From: Actinoplanes palleronii | GTDB lineage: Bacteria; Actinomycetota; Actinomycetes; Mycobacteriales; Micromonosporaceae | DNA length: 52,292 bases | NCBI RefSeq assembly: GCF_016862315.1 | Contig: NZ_BOMS01000166.1 | Coordinates: forward strand, 1-52,292 | Reading direction: 5' to 3' | Part shown: positions 8,486 to 16,453 of the stretch, one piece after another | Layout of the letters: the number at the start of each line of letters is the position of its first letter | Numbering within the stretch: position 1 is the stretch's first letter | Made by a program: the position numbers and the translations under genes | The notes under the pieces: generated by a model | The model's database searches: none | What the model saw: only the letters and a program-made list of their open reading frames with translations | Told to the model about the DNA's origin: nothing

Positions 8486-9274
8486 ATGCGCACCCCGCCG
8501 ATCGATCCCAACCGGCCCAGCTCCGCCCGCGTGTACGACGCGCTCCTCGGCGGCACGCACAACTTCGCCGTCGACCGGTCGGTGGCCGGCCGGATCATGG
8601 AGTTCGTGCCGGAGATCGGCGCCATCGCCCGCGCCAACCGGGCGGTGCTGCACCGGGTGGTGCGCCACGCGGTGGCGCACGGCGTCCGCCAGTTCGTCGA
8701 CCTGGGCTCGGGCATCCCGACCGAGGGCAACACCCACGAGGTCGCGCTCGCGGCCGACCCGGGCGCCCGGGTCGCCTACGTCGACGTCGACCCGACCGCG
8801 GTGCTCTACGCCCGCGAGTTGCTCGGCGACGACCCGGGCACCGTGGTGGTGCTGGGCGACCTGCGGGAGCCGGGTGCGGTGCTCGCCGATCCGGGGCTGC
8901 GAGCGGTGATCGATCTCGGGCAGCCGACCGCGATTCTGATGTTCGCGGTGCTGCACTTCATACCGGACGGCGCGGTTCTGGACGCGGCGCTGAGCGGCTA
9001 TCGCGAGGCGGTCGCGCCGGGGAGCCTGCTGGCGGTCTCGCACGCGACCGGCGGGGCCGATCCGGCGGCGGTGGACCGGGTCGCCGACCTCTACAACCGG
9101 ACCGGTACCCCGCTCGTGCCGCGCGACGAACGGCAGTTCGCCGCGTTGTTCGACGGATGGGAGCTGGTGGCGCCAGGGGTGGTTCACGGGCCGAGGTGGC
9201 ATCCCGATCCGGACGACGAGCCGGTCGAGAACCCGGCCACGTTCCTCACCCTGGTCGGCGTCGGCCGCCGGTGA
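8486..9274 (+). CDS. DUF574-type SAM-dependent methyltransferase (copy 2)
   Basis: About 262 residues from ATG 8486 (MRTPPIDPNRPSSARVYDALLGG); an ATG at 8453 would add 11 residues. It shares with the copy at 4736-5542 the signature GGTHNFAVDR, the SAM motif QFVDLGSGIPTEGNTHEVAL, VAYVDVDPTAVLYARELL and MFAVLHFIPDGAV. The substrate is unknown. It is transcribed divergently from the sensor kinase, so the pair may share a control region. Its 3' end overlaps the next, convergent gene by 29 bases. Confidence 0.92.
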   Translation: MRTPPIDPNRPSSARVYDALLGGTHNFAVDRSVAGRIMEFVPEIGAIARANRAVLHRVVRHAVAHGVRQFVDLGSGIPTEGNTHEVALAADPGARVAYVDVDPTAVLYARELLGDDPGTVVVLGDLREPGAVLADPGLRAVIDLGQPTAILMFAVLHFIPDGAVLDAALSGYREAVAPGSLLAVSHATGGADPAAVDRVADLYNRTGTPLVPRDERQFAALFDGWELVAPGVVHGPRWHPDPDDEPVENPATFLTLVGVGRR

Positions 9275-9497
9275 CGTCGCTGTCGGCGGGGCGGTCCCAC
9301 CCGTCGCAGCAGTCCTCCGGCTCGATCTCGAGCAGATCGAGCAGGTCCGGCCCGGTGTGGCCGGTGTCCACCGTGCCGCCGATCAGGCCCAGCGCGGCGG
9401 CACAGTTGCGCCCGTAGCCCTGCACCATCCGGTCCACCCTGGTCGGGTGACCGCAACGACGACAGGGACGCATCCGATCCACCGGAAGATCACCCAC
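9246..9497 (-). CDS. Small zinc-ribbon protein (DUF6011-like)
   Basis: An 83-residue protein with CRRCGHPTRVDRMVQGYGRNC, a four-cysteine-type pattern (CxxC plus a later Cys after a GYG turn) like the DUF6011 group seen in actinomycetes and their phages. A further CC pair lies in PEDCCDGWD. Start options are GTG 9497, GTG 9482 and ATG 9473; the last would begin directly before the zinc ribbon. Function unknown, possibly nucleic-acid or protein binding. Confidence 0.65.
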   Translation of the reverse strand: MGDLPVDRMRPCRRCGHPTRVDRMVQGYGRNCAAALGLIGGTVDTGHTGPDLLDLLEIEPEDCCDGWDRPADSDVTGGRRRPG

Positions 9498-9507
9498 CCG
9501 TCCATTA

Positions 9508-10077
9508 TCAGCGGCGCCGCGACCCGGCGCCCGGATCGGCGCCGGTAACAGCGGCCGCCGCGATCTCGGCGATCCGGGCCAGCGCGTCGCGCGGGTCGCC
9601 GTCGGGGCGGCCGGCCAACTCTCCCACCTGCCGGAGCAGGTGCTCGGTCACATCCGGTGAGGTCACCTCCTCCGATGGAACGGGCCCACCTGGGAATCGG
9701 ACCCGCTCCACGATCCGGAGCAGGGCCGACAGGTCGGCGATGGTGTCCCGGAGACCCTCCGGGTCGAGGCTGCCGATCAGCACCGGCTGTCTCCGGTCGT
9801 CCGGCCGTTCACGGACCGGCGGAGCCCCGCCGGTCGCTCCGAGCACGCCGATCCGGAATCCGATCGCGACCGCGTGTGCCTGGTCGCGGGCGCCGAGTTG
9901 CTGATACAGCGTCTTCAGCCGGGATTTGACGGTGTTCGGTGAGATGCACAAACGGGCTGCCATCTCCCGAGCGGTCTCTCCGGCGGCAAGAGATTCAATG
10001 ACCTCTTGCAGATGTGGCGCCAGCACCGGGCGGTTCCCGCCGGGCCCGGTGTGGCTTCGATGCGTTTGCAGCGACAT
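9508..10077 (-). CDS. Regulator with N-terminal LuxR-type HTH
   Basis: About 189 residues from ATG 10077. The LuxR/GerE helix-turn-helix is near the N-terminus (LAPHLQEVIESLAAGETAREMAARLCISPNTVKSRLKTLYQQLGARDQAHAVAIGF, residues 20-75), followed by a 110-residue region of unknown fold rich in Arg, Pro and Asp. There is no receiver or sensor domain ahead of it. TACATT lies a few bases before the ATG, consistent with a leaderless mRNA. It probably regulates its own neighbourhood, but no target is evident. Confidence 0.8.
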   Translation of the reverse strand: MSLQTHRSHTGPGGNRPVLAPHLQEVIESLAAGETAREMAARLCISPNTVKSRLKTLYQQLGARDQAHAVAIGFRIGVLGATGGAPPVRERPDDRRQPVLIGSLDPEGLRDTIADLSALLRIVERVRFPGGPVPSEEVTSPDVTEHLLRQVGELAGRPDGDPRDALARIAEIAAAAVTGADPGAGSRRR

Positions 10078-10209
10078 GCCAGGAATGTAGATCTTTCCCC
10101 GGCCGATAGTGATCCATAGATGCACCGCCTGTGGACAACCCGCGTTGCCAGGAAACGCTCAACCAGGGACCGGTAGCGTCCGGGGCCGATCAAACGAAAG
10201 GGGGCGCGG

Positions 10210-10521
10210 GTGCAAGCGTTCCGGGTGTTCCGGGTGACCGCGGTCGCCGAGGCGTTCTCGTGGACCGGCCTGCTGGTCGGGATGTACCTCAAACACGTCT
10301 CACACACCACCGACGCGGGCGTCTGGCTGTTCGGGCGGGTGCACGGCGCGCTGTTCGTGGCCTACCTGGCGGCGACGCTGTGGGTGGCCCGCACCGAGCG
10401 GTGGTCCCTGTGGCGGACCGGTTTCGCCCTGGCCGCCTCGATCCCCCCGCTGACCACCCTGCTCTTCGAACGCTGGGTCACCAGGCGCCGCGCCCCGATC
10501 GCCGAGCCCGCCCCCGCCTGA
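10210..10521 (+). CDS. DUF3817 integral membrane protein
   Basis: A 103-residue protein starting at GTG 10210 behind GAAAGGGGGCG. Three hydrophobic segments alternate with the family motifs FRVTAVAEAFSWTGLLVGM and VHGALFVAYLAATLW, typical of DUF3817. The C-terminus is Arg/Pro-rich. Function unknown; members are small membrane proteins widely kept in actinobacteria. Confidence 0.88.
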   Translation: MQAFRVFRVTAVAEAFSWTGLLVGMYLKHVSHTTDAGVWLFGRVHGALFVAYLAATLWVARTERWSLWRTGFALAASIPPLTTLLFERWVTRRRAPIAEPAPA

Positions 10522-10680
10522 CCCGCCGTCATTCCCCGGCTCCGGACCGCGCTGCGCCGCCGGCCCTTTTCCCGGTACGCGGTGAGCCGGCCGGCGATGG
10601 CACCGCGCGCAGCCACGGGCGGTGGAAATCCGCGCTCGGCCGGGCCCGGGGCGACAGCACTCTGCGGGGCCCTGATGGGA

Positions 10681-11134
10681 TCAGCCCTCCAGGAGGGTGA
10701 AGATCACCTCTTGGATCAGGTTGCCGACGATCTCGCGCGTCCTGGTAGCTCTCGAACGCGAACGACGCCACCTCGTCGTGCGCGGCCCCGATCAGCGAAC
10801 CGATGTCGTCGGCGCCCCACGGCTGGCCGTAGCCGGCGATCTCCGCCTGGAACGCGGTCAGCGCGGACGCGAACCGCTCGGCCACCGCCGCCAGGTGCTG
10901 CCCGGACGCGTCGAGGCTGTCCGGCGTGACGTGCACACCGCCCGACGTCACCCGGCCGGGCGCGGCCGCGGTGGCCACGATCGCGCCGTCGAGGGCCTCA
11001 CCCGTCCCCTCGACCGGCTCCTGGTCGGCAGCCGGGACACCGGCGGGCGCCTGGAACGAGCCGAGCGCCGCCGAGACATCGGCGAGCATCCGCGTGATTC
11101 CGGAGGGATCGGGCGCAGTCGTCAGGCCCAGCAT
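10681..11134 (-). pseudogene. Frameshifted WXG100/ESX-like small protein gene
   Basis: From ATG 11134 (MLGLTTAPDPSGITRML) the frame encodes a helical protein whose middle (HVTPDSLDASGQHLAAVAERF, then GYGQPWGADDIGSLIGAAH) resembles actinobacterial WXG100-like type VII secretion targets with a W-G turn. At about 10735 (SYQDAR) the original frame turns into Arg/Pro-rich noise that runs to a stop at 10529. The neighbouring frame continues as a plausible helix (EIVGNLIQEVIFTLLEG) and stops at 10681. The span of 454 bases is two short of a multiple of three, and the break falls in a GCGCG run, as expected for loss of one CG. It may be a true pseudogene or a sequencing slip. Confidence 0.55.
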
Positions 11135-11166
11135 CCTGTCAGAACCGGGCCGGCGCGAGGGGGGCG

Positions 11167-12123
11167 CTACTTCACCGCGATCGGGTTCACCGGGCTGCCC
11201 ACCGCCCCGGTGATCGGCAGCGGCGCGGCGGTCAGCCAGAACTCGTACACCCCGTCCTGCGCGCAGTCGGCCGCGAGCGCGTCCGGGTCCCACATCTCGC
11301 CGAGGAACAGGCCGATGTGCGGGATCGCCACCTGGTGCAGCGGCTGGAACGCGTCGTCGAACTCGTTCGGCCGCACCTCGAAGCCCCAGGTGTCGGTCGC
11401 GACGGCGGCGATCTCGGTGCGGTGCAGCCAGTCGGCAGTGGTGAAGGAGAGACCGGGCGCCGGCCCACCGGCGTAGTCGCCCCACCCGTCGCGGCGGGCC
11501 CGGGACAGCTGGCCCGTCCGTACCAGAACGATGTCACCGCGACCCACAGCGGACGTCGGGCCCTGCGCGGCGATCGTCTCCACCAGGTGTTGTTCCGTGA
11601 TGGCGAAGCCGTCCGGCAGTTCGCCGCCGGTGCCGAACGCCCGGCCCACGTCGAGCAGCACGCCGCGCCCGGCGATCACCGACGCCACCGTCTCGATCCC
11701 GGTGACGCCGTCGCCCAGGCTGGTCACCACCGTCTCGGCGGGCCGGCCGTTCCAGGCACGGCCGTGGTCGAAGATGTGCCCGAGGCCGTCCCACTGCGTG
11801 GAGCACTGCAGCGGCATCGTGATCACGTCGTCGGCGCCGCCGAGCCCGTGCGGGAAGCCCTGCACGCCGGCGACCGCGTCGGTTCCGGTGTCCAGCATGG
11901 TGTGCACCGGGTTGGTCCGGCGCCGCCAGCCCTTCTGCGGGCCGTTCGCGTCGAACGACTGCGACAACGAGAAGGACACACCGCGCCGCACCAGGCCCGC
12001 GGCATGCTTGCGGAGGTCCGGGGTCAGGAAGTTCATCGTTCCCTGTACGTCCTGAGCACCCCACCGGCCCCAGTTCGAGCAGCGCCCGGCGGCCGCGGCG
12101 ATGGCGGCTTCGGCGTCCCTCAC
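11167..12123 (-). CDS. Cyclase-family (kynurenine formamidase-like) hydrolase
   Basis: A 318-residue member of the cyclase family (PF04199), metal-dependent hydrolases that include kynurenine formamidase and isatin hydrolase. The fold is recognisable from NWGRWGAQDVQGTMNFLTP at the N-terminus, and from GVLLDVGRAFG, GDIVLVRTGQ and the late EVRPNEFDDAFQPLHQVAIPHIGLFLGEM. The classical HxGTHxDxxxH metal motif is altered: here the region reads QCSTQWDGLGHIF, keeping Asp and the last His. It is the last gene of the five-gene catabolic operon, overlapping the preceding gene by 4 bases, and probably opens or hydrolyses a late intermediate. Confidence 0.85.
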   Translation of the reverse strand: MRDAEAAIAAAAGRCSNWGRWGAQDVQGTMNFLTPDLRKHAAGLVRRGVSFSLSQSFDANGPQKGWRRRTNPVHTMLDTGTDAVAGVQGFPHGLGGADDVITMPLQCSTQWDGLGHIFDHGRAWNGRPAETVVTSLGDGVTGIETVASVIAGRGVLLDVGRAFGTGGELPDGFAITEQHLVETIAAQGPTSAVGRGDIVLVRTGQLSRARRDGWGDYAGGPAPGLSFTTADWLHRTEIAAVATDTWGFEVRPNEFDDAFQPLHQVAIPHIGLFLGEMWDPDALAADCAQDGVYEFWLTAAPLPITGAVGSPVNPIAVK

Positions 12124-13262
12124 CGGAACACGTCCCCGATCCAGTCCGCGATGAACGTCTGCACGTGCGCGAAGTGGTCAAGCCCGATGTGCTCGGCCCC
12201 ACCCTCGGCCGCCGTGAAGATCCGCAGGTCCCGCCGTGGCGCCTTCACCGCCTGCTCGTAGGAGCGGTGCGCGTACTCGACCGGGATCTGCCGGTCGTTC
12301 GCCCCGTGCGTGATCAGGAACGGGACGGTGATCTGCTCGACCACGCCGTCCAGGTTGACCGCCGCGGCCTTCGTGATGAACGTGTCCACGTCGTTCTCGC
12401 CCCACACCCAGAGCACGTGGTCCCAGTAGTGCGGTACCGGGTTCTCGCCCTCGCGCTGCAGGCGGCGCTTCTGCACGGCGCCCCAGTCGTGGTTGGCGCC
12501 CCAGGCCACGCAGAGCGCGAGCCGCTTCTCGAACGCGGCGGCCCGCGGCGCGTAGTAGCCACCGAGTGACCACCCGACCAGCCCGATCTTCCCGGCGGCC
12601 ACGTCGTCACGGGTCAGCAGGTAGTCGACGCAGGCCGCGGCCCAGTCCTCGGTCTCCACCCGGGCGGTCAGGCCGAGGAACCGCAGCGCCTCCCCGCTGC
12701 CCGGGCAGTCCACCATCAGCGTGTGCACGCCGCGCGCGGCCATCTCGTGGGCGAAACCGGACGCGTACATGTGCTCCTTGGTCGAGTCGAGCCCGTTCCA
12801 CAGGATCACGGTCGGCGCCGGCCCGTCGACGGCGGCCCTGGTGAAGTACGCCGGGAGCAGCGCGCCCTCGAACGGGACCGCGACGCGCGTGGTGGCCGGG
12901 TCGACCAGATCGAACGCCTTCTGCTGCAGGTCGAGAAGTCGCTGGTAGAAGGCCCGGCGACCGGGTGCCTTGGCACTCTGCATCCGCTCGGCCTGCGCCA
13001 GGTAGTTGGTGGCCCGCTGGTATTTCTGCCCGGCGGTGCGCGGGTGCCCGGCCGCCTCGTCGGCCGCCGCCTGCGCCGCCAGATCCTCCGCGACCGCGGC
13101 CCACGAGGCCATGAACTCGGCCGTGCCGACATCCGCGCCCTGTGCGGCGAGTTCGCGGATCGGGCGGCAGGCCCGGTCCACCTCGTCGATCAGGCCGCCG
13201 CTGTTCAGGGTGGCGACCACGCCCAGGTTCCAGACATAGTTGCCGGGGAAGTACTCGAACAT
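12120..13262 (-). CDS. Alpha/beta hydrolase, C-C hydrolase-like
   Basis: A 380-residue alpha/beta hydrolase with a long N-terminal helical region (about 120 residues) before the core, the layout of 2,6-dihydroxypseudooxynicotine hydrolase and DUF1100 esterases. The nucleophile is Ser232 in LVGWSLGGYY. An acid in THGANDRQIP and a histidine in GGAEHIGLDHF complete a plausible triad. The oxyanion region is VILWNGLDSTKEHM. In the operon it follows the FAH-type gene with no gap (FAH stop 13263-13265, this start at 13262). It probably cleaves a C-C or ester bond in the ring-opened product. Confidence 0.87.
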   Translation of the reverse strand: MFEYFPGNYVWNLGVVATLNSGGLIDEVDRACRPIRELAAQGADVGTAEFMASWAAVAEDLAAQAAADEAAGHPRTAGQKYQRATNYLAQAERMQSAKAPGRRAFYQRLLDLQQKAFDLVDPATTRVAVPFEGALLPAYFTRAAVDGPAPTVILWNGLDSTKEHMYASGFAHEMAARGVHTLMVDCPGSGEALRFLGLTARVETEDWAAACVDYLLTRDDVAAGKIGLVGWSLGGYYAPRAAAFEKRLALCVAWGANHDWGAVQKRRLQREGENPVPHYWDHVLWVWGENDVDTFITKAAAVNLDGVVEQITVPFLITHGANDRQIPVEYAHRSYEQAVKAPRRDLRIFTAAEGGAEHIGLDHFAHVQTFIADWIGDVFR

Positions 13263-14183
13263 TCAGTGCTGCCTCTCGTGTCGCGCCCGGGCCGGGTCGC
13301 GGCGCCGCGCGGGCACCGCCGGACCGTGCTCAGGGCCGGAAATGATCCGATTGGTCAGGCTGCCGATCCCCTCGACCGTCAGCGTCACCACGTCGCCGTC
13401 GGTCAGCGGCGGCGGCGCCTGGCGGCCGTTACGGCCCCACAGCTCGGCCAGGCACCCGCCGTTGCCGACCGTCCCGGAGCCGAGCACGTCACCGGGCCGC
13501 ACCACGCTGTCCCGGGCGGCGTGCGCGAGCATCGCCTCGAACGTCCAGCCCATGTTGCTGAGCAGGTCCCGCCCCACCTCGGTCCCGTTCACCGACGCCG
13601 AGCACCACAGATCGAGAAAACCGTCTTTTTCGTACGACGACAGCTCGTCGGCGGTCACGATCCACGGGCCGAGACTGCTCGCGAAGTCCTTGCCCTTGGC
13701 CGGGCCGAGATTGATCGTCATCTCCCGGCTCTGCAGGTCGCGCGCCGACCAGTCGTTGAAGATCGTGTACCCGAAGATCGTCCGGTCCGGGCCGGCGATC
13801 GCGGCCACCTCCAGCTCGAAGTCCCGGGCCACCGACGCGGCCGGGAACGGCACGTCGTCGTCCGGGCCGTAGATCGCGTGCGGGTTGGTGAAGTAGAAGG
13901 CCGGCGCGTCGTACCACGCTTCCGGCACGCCGGTCGCGCCGTCGATGCTGCGCCGGACGCCCTCGACGTGCTCCTCGAACGCCACGAAATCCCGGATCGA
14001 GGTGGGTCGCAGCGGCGCCAGGAGCTGGATGTCCTCCAGGGGTATTTCCTGGTCCGCTACCTCACCGATCCCCTGCTCGATCACCTGGGTCATGGCAGGT
14101 TCCCCGACGAACGGTCGCACCTGGTCGTTCTGCAGGATGCCCGTTCCGATCCGGCCGTCGTGCCGGTAAGTGATCAGGCGCAT
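13263..14183 (-). CDS. Fumarylacetoacetate hydrolase-family protein
   Basis: 306 residues from ATG 14183. The FAH C-terminal domain is clear: IRDFVAFEEHVEGVRR, the metal-binding acidic residues in DFELEVAA (Glu123, Glu125) and Asp144 in IFNDWSARDLQ, then GPWIVTADEL and VRPGDVLGSGTVGNGGC. Relatives hydrolyse, hydrate, decarboxylate or isomerise 2-oxo acids from meta-cleavage. Its ATG shares one base with the TGA of the dioxygenase gene (TGATG), so translation is probably coupled. A longer frame from 14273 exists but adds non-family sequence. Confidence 0.9.
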   Translation of the reverse strand: MRLITYRHDGRIGTGILQNDQVRPFVGEPAMTQVIEQGIGEVADQEIPLEDIQLLAPLRPTSIRDFVAFEEHVEGVRRSIDGATGVPEAWYDAPAFYFTNPHAIYGPDDDVPFPAASVARDFELEVAAIAGPDRTIFGYTIFNDWSARDLQSREMTINLGPAKGKDFASSLGPWIVTADELSSYEKDGFLDLWCSASVNGTEVGRDLLSNMGWTFEAMLAHAARDSVVRPGDVLGSGTVGNGGCLAELWGRNGRQAPPPLTDGDVVTLTVEGIGSLTNRIISGPEHGPAVPARRRDPARARHERQH

Positions 14184-15124
14184 CAGACGGGCGGGGCGAC
14201 GAACACGCCGCGGTCCACGTCGTTGAACGACTGCTTGGCGACGAACTCGTTCATCGGGTTCGCCGTCCCCCACTGGTCACTGACCGTGGGGTCGGAGAAG
14301 TCGTACAGGTGCGGGTGCCAGCTGTCCTCGTCGAGTTCCTCCAGCTCGGTGGTGTATTCGACGGTGTTCCCGTGCGGGTCGAGGAAGTAGCTGAACGTGT
14401 TGTTCCCGGCCAGGTGCCGGCCGGGCCCCCACACCTTCTCCACCCCGCCGCGCAGCAGCCGGCCGGTGCCGCGCATGTACTCGTCGATGCCGCGCAGCTC
14501 GAACGACGCGTGGTGCAGCGCGACGTGCGGGCCGCGCGCGACCGCGAGGCTGTGGTGCCACCGGTTGGTCCGCAGGAACCACATCATCTCGCCCATCCGC
14601 GGATGCATGAGCGTGTCGGAGAGCGCGAAGCCCAGGTGCTCGCCGTAGAACCGGACGGTCGCCTCCGGGTTCGGCGAGTTGATCACCACGTGCGAGAGCT
14701 TGACCGGGACCGATTCGCCTTCTTCGAGCTTCCGGTGCTTGCGGACCGCGACATCACAGGAGACTTCGACGGTACGACCGTCCAGGTCGAAGAACCGGAA
14801 GCCGTATCCGCCGCCCGGGGTGTGCAGGGTCCCGGGCTCGGTGACCAGCGTGACCCCGGCCCGGCCGAGGCGCTCGGCGAGCGCGTTCACGTCGGCCTGG
14901 TTCGCCGCGCCGAACGCGATCAGGTCGAGCCGTTTCTCGGCGGCCCGCCGCAGCCGCACCGAGTACTGCTCGGGCGACCCGGCCGCGGCCAGGAACGCCA
15001 GGCCCTCGTCGGTGGTCTCGGCGTCCAGCCCCCACATGCCGGTGTAGAACCCGAGCTGCCGGTCGTAGTCCGGCACGGCCAGGTCCACGTGCCGCAGGTG
15101 GGTGATGAGTCGTTCGTCGGTCAT
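14183..15124 (-). CDS. Extradiol ring-cleavage dioxygenase (VOC superfamily)
   Basis: A 313-residue protein with two glyoxalase/VOC modules (about 8-125 and 141-275), as in type I extradiol dioxygenases. The Fe(II) ligands in the C-terminal module are visible as His145 (KLSHVVIN), His205 (ALHHASFEL) and Glu257 (GNTVEYTTE). It should open a catechol or hydroxy-heteroaromatic ring next to the two hydroxyls. It is the second gene of the operon, after the flavin monooxygenase that would make its diol substrate. Confidence 0.92.
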   Translation of the reverse strand: MTDERLITHLRHVDLAVPDYDRQLGFYTGMWGLDAETTDEGLAFLAAAGSPEQYSVRLRRAAEKRLDLIAFGAANQADVNALAERLGRAGVTLVTEPGTLHTPGGGYGFRFFDLDGRTVEVSCDVAVRKHRKLEEGESVPVKLSHVVINSPNPEATVRFYGEHLGFALSDTLMHPRMGEMMWFLRTNRWHHSLAVARGPHVALHHASFELRGIDEYMRGTGRLLRGGVEKVWGPGRHLAGNNTFSYFLDPHGNTVEYTTELEELDEDSWHPHLYDFSDPTVSDQWGTANPMNEFVAKQSFNDVDRGVFVAPPV

Positions 15125-15149
15125 GGTGTCCTCTCTTCTCAGGCGGGAG

Positions 15150-15213
15150 CGGTTCTTCTCTCCGGCGGACCGGCCGCTTCTCGGTTCTTCGCTCCGGCGG
15201 ACCGGCCGCTTCT
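15150..15213. repeat. Tandem 32-bp duplication in the operon leader gap
   Basis: Two 32-bp copies (15150-15181 and 15182-15213) differ at one base. They lie between the monooxygenase stop and the dioxygenase start. The 12-mer TTCTCAGGCGGG, which includes the stop codon region, also recurs at both ends (15136-15147 and 15210-15221). Confidence 0.9.
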
Positions 15214-16343
15214 CAGGCGGGGTCGGCGACCAGGTGCGCGATCCGGGCCATCAGGCCGGGGACGTCGCCGCGCTCGCGGGCCAGCAGCCAGCGGGTCAGT
15301 TGCAGGGACGCCTCGACCACCGCTCTCGCGCGGGGCAGCCTGCGGGCGGTGAACTCGGACCACGCGTCGTCGTTCACCTCGTGATCGCGGAGCAGCAGCT
15401 CGGTCAGCACCGACGCGTCCTCGAGGGCCTGGGCGGCGCCCTGGGCCAGGGTCGGCGGGCAGCTGTGCGCGGCGTCGCCGATCAGCACCACCCGGCCCCG
15501 GTGCCACGGGCCGTCGAGCACGTGACTCTCGAACGCGGTGTAGTTCACCCGGCGCGGATCGGTGAGCACCTCGCGGATGTCGTCCCACGGCCCGTGGTAC
15601 GCCCCGCTCAGGTCCCGCATCGTGGCGAGGGCCTGCTCCGGGGTGAGCCCGGACCGGTCCTGGACGTCCTCGACCAGGTAGGCGTAGAGCGTGTCCGGGC
15701 CGGTCGGGCAGTAGCCGGCGATGTGGCAGGGGCCGCCGTAGTACAGGTCGGTGCGGGTCACGCTCGCCGGACGGCTGGTGAAGGCGCGCCAGATGCCCAT
15801 CCCGACCGGCTGCGGCTCCAGGGTGATGCCGATCGCGGCGCGGGTCCACGAACGGATGCCGTCGGCGCCGATGACCAGGTCGTACCGGAAAAGGGAACCG
15901 TCGCCGAAGGTGACCGCGACCGTCTCGCCGTCCTGGACCAGGCTTGTCGGTCCGGTCCCGAAGCGGACCCGGACGCCGGCCTCGGTGGCCCGCTCGATCA
16001 GGATCCGGGCGAGCGCGGGGCGGTACATGCCGAGGGTGGCCGGCAGATCCGGACCGCCGGTGCGGAGGTCGGTGAGCTCGGCGAGCAGCGTGCCGGCCGG
16101 GTCCGGAGCGCGCAGCCCCAACGTGTCGAATGCCGCGCCCTGCGCCCGGACCCGCTCCCAGACGCCCAGCTCACGCAGCACGCGCAAGGCGTTGCCCTGC
16201 AGGGTGATCCCGGAACCGAGCGCGGCGACGTCGGGCTTGAGGTCGACGAGGTCGACCGCGACACCACCCTCGGCGAGCCGGATCGCGGCGGCGGCGCCGG
16301 CCGCGCCACCCCCGACGACCAGAACGTTACGGACTGCTGGCAC
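15213..16343 (-). CDS. FAD-dependent aromatic monooxygenase
   Basis: A 376-residue flavoprotein of the PHBH/salicylate hydroxylase class. FAD motifs: GGGAAG at residues 11-16, DLVIGADGIRSWTR in the middle, and GRVVLIGDAAHSCPPTLAQGAAQALED near the end. It would hydroxylate an aromatic ring using NAD(P)H and O2. The start is set at GTG 16343 because GGGAGGG lies 8 bases upstream. It is the first gene of the five-gene operon, facing a divergent LysR gene across 110 bases. Confidence 0.93.
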   Translation of the reverse strand: MPAVRNVLVVGGGAAGAAAAIRLAEGGVAVDLVDLKPDVAALGSGITLQGNALRVLRELGVWERVRAQGAAFDTLGLRAPDPAGTLLAELTDLRTGGPDLPATLGMYRPALARILIERATEAGVRVRFGTGPTSLVQDGETVAVTFGDGSLFRYDLVIGADGIRSWTRAAIGITLEPQPVGMGIWRAFTSRPASVTRTDLYYGGPCHIAGYCPTGPDTLYAYLVEDVQDRSGLTPEQALATMRDLSGAYHGPWDDIREVLTDPRRVNYTAFESHVLDGPWHRGRVVLIGDAAHSCPPTLAQGAAQALEDASVLTELLLRDHEVNDDAWSEFTARRLPRARAVVEASLQLTRWLLARERGDVPGLMARIAHLVADPA

Positions 16344-16419
16344 GGCGGTTTCCCTCCCGTTTCGTGTGACTGGGACCACTGTCCGGCCCGGCCCGGGTAT
16401 TACGGAAGGTCGACTTGGT

Positions 16420-16432
16420 GATGGCAGCCATC
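16420..16432. promoter_or_regulatory. Candidate LysR operator
   Basis: A perfect 13-bp palindrome, GATGGC-A-GCCATC, lies in the 110-bp gap between the monooxygenase operon and the divergent LysR gene, just upstream of a TATAGT (16442-16447) for lysR. The position suits a LysR regulator that controls both directions. Confidence 0.5.
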
Positions 16433-16453
16433 GGCCGTGCTTATAGTGGCCGC

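Noticed and set aside
10529..11485. 318-residue minus-strand frame as a full gene
   Set aside because: Its first 117 codons are a shadow of the cyclase gene and its last third is noise after the frameshift; only 10681-11134 looks gene-derived.
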